Assembly: GCA_002441555.1 (NCBI GenBank)
Contig: DJWK01000003.1
Coordinates: 1 to 18,652, forward strand
Length of the DNA stretch: 18,652 nt
Source: Thermodesulfobacteriaceae bacterium UBA6232
Lineage (GTDB): Bacteria; Desulfobacterota; Thermodesulfobacteria; Thermodesulfobacteriales; Thermodesulfobacteriaceae
Direction: 5' to 3'
In this document: piece by piece, positions 13,654-18,652 of the stretch
How the letters are laid out: each line of letters starts with the position of its first letter
Numbering within the stretch: the first letter of the stretch is position 1
Translations under genes and position numbers: made by a program
The notes under the pieces: model-generated
Told to the model about the DNA's origin: nothing
Database searches by the model: none
The model's input: only the letters and a program-made list of their open reading frames with translations

Positions 13654-16188
13654 ATGGAATTCAAAAAATGTTTTGTATATCCTAAAATTCCTGGGTCTCT
13701 TGAAAAGCTTGTTTCCCTTGCTTACAATCTCTGGTTTACCATGGATTTTGATGCCCTAAGTCTTTTTTACAAAATAGATGCCAATCTTTTCCGTAAAGTT
13801 AATCGCAACCCTGTAAAATTCATTCATCTTCTTTCCTCAGAAAAAATAAAAAATCTTTCTCAGGATCAAAGGTTTTTAAATGAATTAAATGAAATTCTTG
13901 AGCACTTTGAGGAATACAAAAAGAAAAGGCATCCCCTTCTTGAAGAAAAGGGTATCTCTGAAAAAGATTATATAGCCTATTTTTCAACGGAATTTGCCTT
14001 GCATGAGTCCCTTCCCATGTATGCAGGGGGGCTTGGTGTTCTTGCAGGAGATATCATTTATGGAGCCTCTGACCTTGATATTCCTCTTATAGGAGTTAGT
14101 CTTCTTTATTCCAAGGGATATTTCAAGCAAAAAATAGAAGCTGATACCCAACAAAAGGAAGAACCTGAAAAGATTGATAAATTCTTAAATTTAATAAGGG
14201 AAGTTAAAGACGCACAGGGACACCCCCTTATCATAGAACTTAATCTTCTTGATACTCCCGTAAAAATAAAAGTCTGGAAACTTGAGGTTGGAAGAAGGTT
14301 TTGCATCTTTCTTGATACGGACATCCCGGAAAATCTTCCTGAAATAAGAACCCTTCTTGATTACCTCTATCCTGCTGAGGCTGAAAAGAGACTAAGACAA
14401 GAAATCATTCTTGGAATGGGTGGATATCTTGCCTTAAAGAAATTGGGAATTGAACCTAAGCTTTATCATCTCAATGAAGGGCATTCTGCCTTTGTAATCC
14501 TTTCACGGTTAAAAGACTTGATTTTTGAAAAAGGTTTGACCTATCACGAGGCCAGACTTTTTATTCAGGAAACCACCATTTTTACCACCCATACTCCGGT
14601 GATTGCAGGTAATGAACATTTTGATATGAAACTTGTTCAGAAATACCTTGAACCCGAGATTAAGGCTCTTGGGCTTACCATGGAGGATCTTGCTAAATGC
14701 GGGTGTATTCATGGAGATCATACCATTTTCTGGCTTCCTGCCATGGCCATAAGATATTCAAGATATGTAAATGCCGTATCCAAACTTCATCAAAGCACAA
14801 CCAAGAGGATGTGGCTTCCCCTTTTTGAAAACTGGCTTTCTGAAGAAATCCCCATTGATTATGTAACCAATGGGGTTCACTGGAGATGGCTAAGCGAACC
14901 CATTTATAAACTTTTAAGAGATTATGTAGGACAGGATTTCAAATTTCTCGATCCCGAAGACCCCTCCTGGGATGAAATATTTAATATTCCTGATGAAGAA
15001 GTCTGGGAAGCCCACAAAAGAAATAAACAGCAACTTATCAATTTATTAAATAAACACCTGGAAGAGGAACTCCTCAAGAAAACCACCAAAGATTCTGAAA
15101 AATGGAGATTCCCCCTTAAAAGATTCCAATTAATTGTAGGCTGCGCAAGAAGGGTAACAGGCTATAAAAGAAACAATCTCATTCTCTTTGAGAAAGAGCG
15201 CCTTCTCAATTTATTGAAGGATAATGAAAAACCCATTCTCTTTGTTTTTGCTGGAAAGGCCCATCCTAAAGATATAGAGGGAAAAAAGATGATTCAAGAA
15301 TTGCTTGAATTCAGAAATACCTACCAAGTGGAGGATAGATTTATCTTTATTGAAAATTATAATCTTCATCTTGCAAGATATATCATCTGGGGCTCTGATG
15401 TTTGGCTAAATACGCCTTATAGACCTTATGAAGCAAGCGGAACCTCCGGAATGAAGGCCTCTTTGAACGGTGTTCTTCACTTAAGTGTCCTTGATGGATG
15501 GTGGGTTGAAGGATACGAGGGCATGAATGGATGGGCTATTCAACCGAGAGAGGGCCTACCCCCTCATAATTATTACGAAGCTAATCAAATCTATACCCTT
15601 CTTGAAGGAGAAATAAGAAATCTATACTATCAAAGGGATGAAGAAGGTATTCCAAGGGAGTGGATAAAGAGAATGAAACACGCTATTTATACAGCCTGTA
15701 AAAGATTTTCCATGAACAGGGTTTTACTTGAATATCTGAAAAAATTTTATCTTCCTGCTTACGAGAGATATCGGATTCTCGGAGAAAATAACTTTGAAAT
15801 CTTAAAAAGAACCGAAGAGGAAAGAAAAATTCTTTTTGAAAACTGGGATAAAATTAAAATTATTACCTTTTCTCCTGATCTTTCAGGTGAAGTTATCTGG
15901 GAGGATACTGAAGTGGATTTTTTAATTGAGGTAGAACTTGGAAATGTTCCACCTGATTTACTTCAGGCAGAGATTGTAAGTATTAGGGAAGTTGAAACTG
16001 AAGAAGGTGTAGAAAGAGATTTTGAATTTATTCCCCTTGAGCTTATTAAAGTAGAGGGTAGCAGAGCCTTCTACGGAGTTAAATACCGCTTTTACGGACA
16101 CGGTTTAAGAAAAATAGGAGCTCGTGTAATTCCGAAAAATGACATTCTACGCAGAGCCTATCCTGAATTAATCAAGTGGTACACTTAA
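13654..16188 (+). CDS. Alpha-glucan phosphorylase (GT35, short thermophile-type)
   Basis: This PLP enzyme releases glucose-1-phosphate from alpha-1,4-glucan chains using phosphate. The 844-aa protein has the arrangement of the thermophile-type (TIGR02094-like) phosphorylases: an N-terminal DUF3417 helical region (about 10-95), the catalytic GT-B core (about 100-720), and a beta-rich C-terminal domain (about 735-844). Core motifs include FALHESLPMYAGGLGVLAGD, HLNEGHSAF, FTTHTPVIAGNEHFD and NGVHWRWL. The PLP-binding lysine is Lys601 in EASGTSGMKASLNG. A strong GGAGG lies 6 nt before the ATG. It is last in the glucan operon and with the debranching enzyme would form the glycogen-degrading half. 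The symbol glgP is plausible, but this subfamily differs from the E. coli enzyme. Confidence 0.95.
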   Translation: MEFKKCFVYPKIPGSLEKLVSLAYNLWFTMDFDALSLFYKIDANLFRKVNRNPVKFIHLLSSEKIKNLSQDQRFLNELNEILEHFEEYKKKRHPLLEEKGISEKDYIAYFSTEFALHESLPMYAGGLGVLAGDIIYGASDLDIPLIGVSLLYSKGYFKQKIEADTQQKEEPEKIDKFLNLIREVKDAQGHPLIIELNLLDTPVKIKVWKLEVGRRFCIFLDTDIPENLPEIRTLLDYLYPAEAEKRLRQEIILGMGGYLALKKLGIEPKLYHLNEGHSAFVILSRLKDLIFEKGLTYHEARLFIQETTIFTTHTPVIAGNEHFDMKLVQKYLEPEIKALGLTMEDLAKCGCIHGDHTIFWLPAMAIRYSRYVNAVSKLHQSTTKRMWLPLFENWLSEEIPIDYVTNGVHWRWLSEPIYKLLRDYVGQDFKFLDPEDPSWDEIFNIPDEEVWEAHKRNKQQLINLLNKHLEEELLKKTTKDSEKWRFPLKRFQLIVGCARRVTGYKRNNLILFEKERLLNLLKDNEKPILFVFAGKAHPKDIEGKKMIQELLEFRNTYQVEDRFIFIENYNLHLARYIIWGSDVWLNTPYRPYEASGTSGMKASLNGVLHLSVLDGWWVEGYEGMNGWAIQPREGLPPHNYYEANQIYTLLEGEIRNLYYQRDEEGIPREWIKRMKHAIYTACKRFSMNRVLLEYLKKFYLPAYERYRILGENNFEILKRTEEERKILFENWDKIKIITFSPDLSGEVIWEDTEVDFLIEVELGNVPPDLLQAEIVSIREVETEEGVERDFEFIPLELIKVEGSRAFYGVKYRFYGHGLRKIGARVIPKNDILRRAYPELIKWYT

Positions 16189-16198
16189 AAATTTTACT

Positions 16199-16219
16199 TT
16201 TTGACTTGTCAAAGCTTTT
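16199..16219 (+). terminator. Small hairpin with short T run after the phosphorylase gene
   Basis: TTTTGAC and GTCAAAG face each other around a short CTTG-type loop and are followed by CTTTT, 10 nt after the glucan operon's stop. The stem is only about 5-6 bp and AT-rich, so termination would be weak. The palindrome inside it, TTGACTTGTCAA (16201-16212), also contains the -35 box of the next promoter, so it may instead be an operator. Confidence 0.3.
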
Positions 16220-16234
16220 AAAAATGCTTATAAT
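16206..16234 (+). promoter_or_regulatory. Near-consensus promoter of the DUF948-YtxH pair
   Basis: TTGTCA at 16206-16211, a 17-nt spacer and a perfect TATAAT at 16229-16234 form one of the best promoters in the window. The start site should be near 16241, giving a leader of about 33 nt with AAGGAG (16262-16267) placed 6 nt before the ATG. TTGTCAA recurs just downstream of the -10 box at 16245-16251, so a repressor could bind both copies. Confidence 0.7.
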
Positions 16235-16273
16235 AAAAGAGACATTGTCAATCCTACATACAAGGAGTGTCCT

Positions 16274-16852
16274 ATGGTGATTGACTTGGCTTATGTTTAC
16301 CTGGTTCTTGCAATAATAGCTGTTTTAATTTTATTTTTTATAGCCTTAAAAATTTCCAAAGTAACCAAAAATTTTAATCATAATCTGGAACTCTTGCCTT
16401 CACTTTTGATGAATCTTAAAAGCTCTTCTGAAAAATTACAGGAAAACCTTGAAGTTTCAAAAAACACCTTAGAGAGGGTTAACCAACTTCTTGAGGAATT
16501 AAAAATTGTTCCCCGTGTGATTGAGGAAATAGGAGTTTCAATTAAAGATCTTGAAGCCTTTTTAAAGGGCCAAATAGAAACCATAAAAGATGATCTCCAT
16601 TTCACCATTGAAGACTTAAGAGAAATCCTTAAAGACACAAAAACCGTGAGTACCGAATTAAAGGGAAAAACCTTGGAGATTTCTCAGGGTGTCGATCCTT
16701 TAATAAAAAGTATCAATGAGAGTGCTAACACCCTTAAAGTTTTACTTGATAGTGTAAATTCCACTTTGAAGAAAACAGTAATAGAGGTTAATGCCGTAGG
16801 TGCAGGAATTTCGGAAGTTTTAAGAGGTTTGAGAAGAATCATAAAAATTTAA
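16274..16852 (+). CDS. DUF948-type membrane-anchored coiled-coil protein
   Basis: A 192-aa protein with one N-terminal membrane helix (about 5-27) followed by a long, charged, mostly helical region with heptad-like spacing and almost no Cys or Trp. This is the DUF948 (YoxC-like) pattern; members are often found beside YtxH proteins and linked to general stress, but no biochemical role is established. It is probably anchored in the inner membrane with the coiled coil in the cytoplasm, though topology is not proven by the sequence. The start has a good Shine-Dalgarno (AAGGAG, 6-nt spacing). The ytxH-like gene starts 15 nt after its stop, and both follow one strong promoter. Confidence 0.75.
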   Translation: MVIDLAYVYLVLAIIAVLILFFIALKISKVTKNFNHNLELLPSLLMNLKSSSEKLQENLEVSKNTLERVNQLLEELKIVPRVIEEIGVSIKDLEAFLKGQIETIKDDLHFTIEDLREILKDTKTVSTELKGKTLEISQGVDPLIKSINESANTLKVLLDSVNSTLKKTVIEVNAVGAGISEVLRGLRRIIKI

Positions 16853-16863
16853 AAGGAGGTGAT
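16852..16863 (+). promoter_or_regulatory. Unusually complete Shine-Dalgarno of the YtxH gene
   Basis: AAAGGAGGTGAT can pair over 12 nt with the usual bacterial 16S 3' end. AGGAGG ends 8 nt before the ATG at 16868, which decides the start. A GTG at 16859 lies inside the Shine-Dalgarno and is not a plausible start. Confidence 0.85.
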
Positions 16864-16867
16864 TGAT

Positions 16868-17227
16868 ATGGCGGAAAACAAAACCAATTTACTTTTGGCT
16901 TTTATAGCCGGAGCAGCAGTTGGAGCCCTTGTTACTTTGCTTTTCTCCCCTACAAGTGGTCCTGAGTTGAGAAGAAGAATTAAAGAGGAGGCTGAAGAAA
17001 CAGCTGAGAAATTAAAAGAAAGGGGGGCTCAGCTTAAGGAAAAGTTTGGTGAAGTAAAAGCCACTGCTGAAACCAAACTTTCAGAAGTAAAGGAAAAGGC
17101 CAAAGAAATCCTTGAAGAGAAAAAAAGCACCCTTTCTGAAACCTTAGAAAAGGCAAAAGAAGCTATGAAAGAAAAGAAAGAAGAACTTTCTGAAAAATTC
17201 TTTAAAAAAGAAGGAGAAGAGGCTTAA
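16868..17227 (+). CDS. YtxH-domain protein
   Basis: A 119-aa protein with an N-terminal Gly/Ala-rich membrane helix (about 7-27) followed by the YtxH signature FSPTSGPELRRRIKEEAEE, then a very charged Lys/Glu coiled coil to the end. YtxH proteins are small membrane-associated proteins linked to stress responses in Bacillus; their molecular function is unknown. The start is the ATG after an almost perfect Shine-Dalgarno, which suggests high protein output. It forms a two-gene operon with the DUF948 gene. It ends 1 nt from the end of the convergent nadK gene, with no terminator between them. Confidence 0.87.
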   Translation: MAENKTNLLLAFIAGAAVGALVTLLFSPTSGPELRRRIKEEAEETAEKLKERGAQLKEKFGEVKATAETKLSEVKEKAKEILEEKKSTLSETLEKAKEAMKEKKEELSEKFFKKEGEEA

Positions 17228-17228
17228 T

Positions 17229-18008
17229 TTACCAGGCAAACTTTTCTTTTAAAATTTGAAAATAACTCTTGGAAGGAGAAGGGACAATTTTTATAGGTTT
17301 TTCAGCCCTTGTAAAGGTAATTTTTCTTTCCTTTTCAATAAACCAGTTGGCTCTTCCATCAAGGAGAAGGTGCACCTCGCCTTCTCCTTGAAATAATGTC
17401 ACTTCAAGAAGGGAATCATCAGGGATAACAAAGGGTTTTTGATTAATTTTGAAAGAACAAATAGGAGTTAGAATGAATCCTTTGACCCGCGGATGAACTA
17501 CAGGCCCTCCTGCAGAAAGATTATAGGCTGTTGAACCAGTAGGAGTGCTAACTATTAAACCATCTCCGTAGACTTCAATGAAATCCTCTCCATTAATTCT
17601 TAATTTAAGAACAATACTTTTTCCTAAGGGCCCTTTGAGAATAGCTCCCTCATTTAGAACTACCGTTTCTTTCTCTTCATATCTTATTTTCAAAAGGCTC
17701 CTTTCTTCAAAAACTATTTCTCCCTTCAAAAATTTCTCAAAAACATAGGGTAATTCGGAAAGACTAACTTCGGTCAAAAACCCAAATTTACCCATATTTA
17801 CACCGATAATAGGAAGATCATAATAATAGGCATAGGGCACTGCCTTTAAAAGGGTTCCATCTCCTCCCAGCACAAGAATGCCCGCTAATTTTTCTTGAGA
17901 GGTAAAAGTTTCTGCTTCCTTTAAATTTATATCAAAGGCTTTAAGGGTATATATAAACTCCTCTGGAATTGAGATTCCCTCTTTACAGAAAAAGAGAAAA
18001 TTTAGCAT
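17229..18008 (-). CDS. nadK: NAD kinase
   Basis: NadK phosphorylates NAD to NADP using ATP or polyphosphate and sets the cell's NADP pool. The protein is 259 aa, slightly short for the family but complete. Catalytic and binding motifs: GGDGT (48-52), ending LVLGGDGTLLKA; NMGKFGFLTE (71-80); LNEGAI with Asn119-Glu120; and GDGLIVSTPTGSTAYNLSAG (148-167), which binds NAD. Positions 130-132 replace the common Arg-rich stretch with GKSIV. The ATG at 18008 has no Shine-Dalgarno and lies 7 nt from a candidate -10 box. It is alone on the minus strand, between the YtxH gene and a YcaO remnant. Confidence 0.95.
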   Translation of the reverse strand: MLNFLFFCKEGISIPEEFIYTLKAFDINLKEAETFTSQEKLAGILVLGGDGTLLKAVPYAYYYDLPIIGVNMGKFGFLTEVSLSELPYVFEKFLKGEIVFEERSLLKIRYEEKETVVLNEGAILKGPLGKSIVLKLRINGEDFIEVYGDGLIVSTPTGSTAYNLSAGGPVVHPRVKGFILTPICSFKINQKPFVIPDDSLLEVTLFQGEGEVHLLLDGRANWFIEKERKITFTRAEKPIKIVPSPSKSYFQILKEKFAW

Positions 18009-18015
18009 ACCATTG

Positions 18016-18043
18016 AAATTACCAATTTCTAAAGTATTGTCAA
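18016..18043 (-). promoter_or_regulatory. Candidate promoter of nadK
   Basis: On the minus strand a perfect TTGACA (18043-18038), a 16-nt spacer and a poor TAATTT (18021-18016) lie ahead of the nadK ATG, with 7 nt from box to start. The -35 is convincing, the -10 is not. Confidence 0.4.
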
Positions 18044-18055
18044 GAATATAGAAAG

Positions 18056-18484
18056 ATGCGTCTTTTCAAAGCAAGTCCAAAAAGATATTTTTACTCTTTA
18101 GAAAAGGCCTTTCCCCTTCAGAAACCATAGAAAGGGCCCTGCAAAAACTTCTTGCTTCCGAAAATCCTATACTGGAAAAAATTTACCGCATTGATCCCTT
18201 TGATAGAATTGAAATCTATACTGAAAGAAGCGGGTTTTAGAATTTATCTCAAGAGTGCCACACACCCAGTTCTTCAATTTCCTGTGGTTATGGTTTATAT
18301 CCCTCAAGCACGGCTTAATCGTCCAAGCACAAAGCTTCATCCCTTCATACATCTTTCAAGACAATACATGGATATAGGAAATTACAAAAGGGCCCTTTAT
18401 TACCTTGAAGAAGCCTTTAAAGAGGTTCCTTCCTATAAAGATATCCCTCAAATACTTGCTCAAGGGGCAAACTGTAGCTTCTAA
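18056..18484 (+). pseudogene. Remnant of a YcaO-domain gene with frameshift and internal deletion
   Basis: Read across frames, this stretch gives the two ends of a YcaO-like protein. From ATG 18056 the N-terminal part reads KASPKRYFYSLEKAF; a one-base loss in the TTT run at 18110-18112 then shifts the frame, and the continuation reads SPSETIERALQKLL, then IYRIDPFDRIEI. That resembles the usual YcaO N-terminus (CPKRYT, SPEET, RRIDTGRLGIPV). At about 18211-18223 the frame changes again and the sequence jumps to the C-terminal part: LKEAGFRIYLKSATHPVLQF then PVVMVYIPQ, like the VYVVDVTHPELGIPAVYVIVPG region of YcaO-TPR proteins. One TPR-like unit (GNYKRALYYLEEAFKEVP) ends at the stop at 18482. 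Some 300 residues holding the ATP-binding core are missing. The frame at both ends is the same, but a TAG at 18128 blocks reading through. The family call is from memory of homologues. Confidence 0.72.
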
Positions 18485-18652
18485 TAACTCCCCATCTTTC
18501 AGCCTCACCCAAATTTTTAAGAGATTATGAAGAGACATTAGCTCTTTTATCTCATAAAGTCTAAAAAATTGATTTATTTATGTTTATCTATTAATGTAAT
18601 AGAAAAATTCTATTTGACTCAATTCGATAAAATCCATAGTGTCAAGAAAATT
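18485..18652. other. AT-rich tail of the window, no gene identified
   Basis: No recognised gene. A 28-codon open stretch in another frame (18478-18564) could be decayed coding sequence from the YcaO gene but matches nothing I know. Near the right edge TTGACT (18614-18619) with CATAGT (18635-18640), 15 nt apart, is a weak promoter candidate. Facing TTGAC (18614-18618) and GTCAA (18641-18645) arms surround it. Confidence 0.35.

Noticed and set aside
18152..18484. Intact 110-aa protein beginning at a TTG
   Set aside because: Its first 20 or so residues are out of frame with the YcaO-like reading, and it has no start signal. It is better explained as part of a pseudogene.
18356..18538. Minus-strand open frame of 60 codons at the right end
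   Set aside because: It is antisense to the TPR-like part of the YcaO remnant, with no recognisable features or start signal.

Overview
AT-rich bacterial chromosome segment with tightly packed genes and Lys/Glu/Phe/Leu-rich proteins typical of thermophiles. The gene set is [NiFe]-hydrogenase maturation, an archaeal-type debranching enzyme, a GH57 hydrolase, a short thermophile-type glucan phosphorylase and IspG. It suggests an anaerobic, H2-using thermophilic bacterium; protein style and gene mix fit the Thermodesulfobacteria, but that placement is inference from memory, not from a search.

Layout. (1) 1-52 holds two copies of a 26-bp repeat, perhaps an old element end. (2) 107-580 is a hydrogenase maturation endopeptidase. 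It converges on, and overlaps by 27 bp, a leftward operon arsC-hypE-hypA-hypF (4589 to 554) that makes and delivers the cyanide ligands and helps insert nickel into hydrogenase. An arsenate reductase/LMW phosphatase leads that operon. (3) rsmI (16S rRNA methyltransferase, +) converges with ispG (isoprenoid MEP pathway, -), overlapping by 11 bp. (4) A CLC-type anion transporter with CBS domains and a UPF0316 membrane protein follow on +. (5) 9221-16188 is a four-gene glycogen/alpha-glucan operon: GH133-type debranching enzyme, GT4/GT5-type glucosyltransferase, GH57 amylase-like hydrolase and glucan phosphorylase, joined by overlaps or a 1-nt gap. (6) A promoter with near-consensus boxes drives a DUF948 protein and a YtxH protein, two small membrane-anchored coiled-coil proteins. 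(7) nadK (NAD kinase, -) converges on them with a 1-nt gap. (8) 18056-18484 is a broken gene: the two ends of a YcaO-domain protein, joined by loss of the catalytic core and with a frameshift.

Two patterns run across the window. Several genes that head transcription units have a TATAAT-like box only 6-9 nt before the ATG and no good Shine-Dalgarno, which suggests leaderless mRNAs; genes inside operons have clear Shine-Dalgarno sites. All three convergent junctions overlap or nearly touch, leaving no separate terminator. No tRNA, rRNA, CRISPR array or intact transposase was seen.
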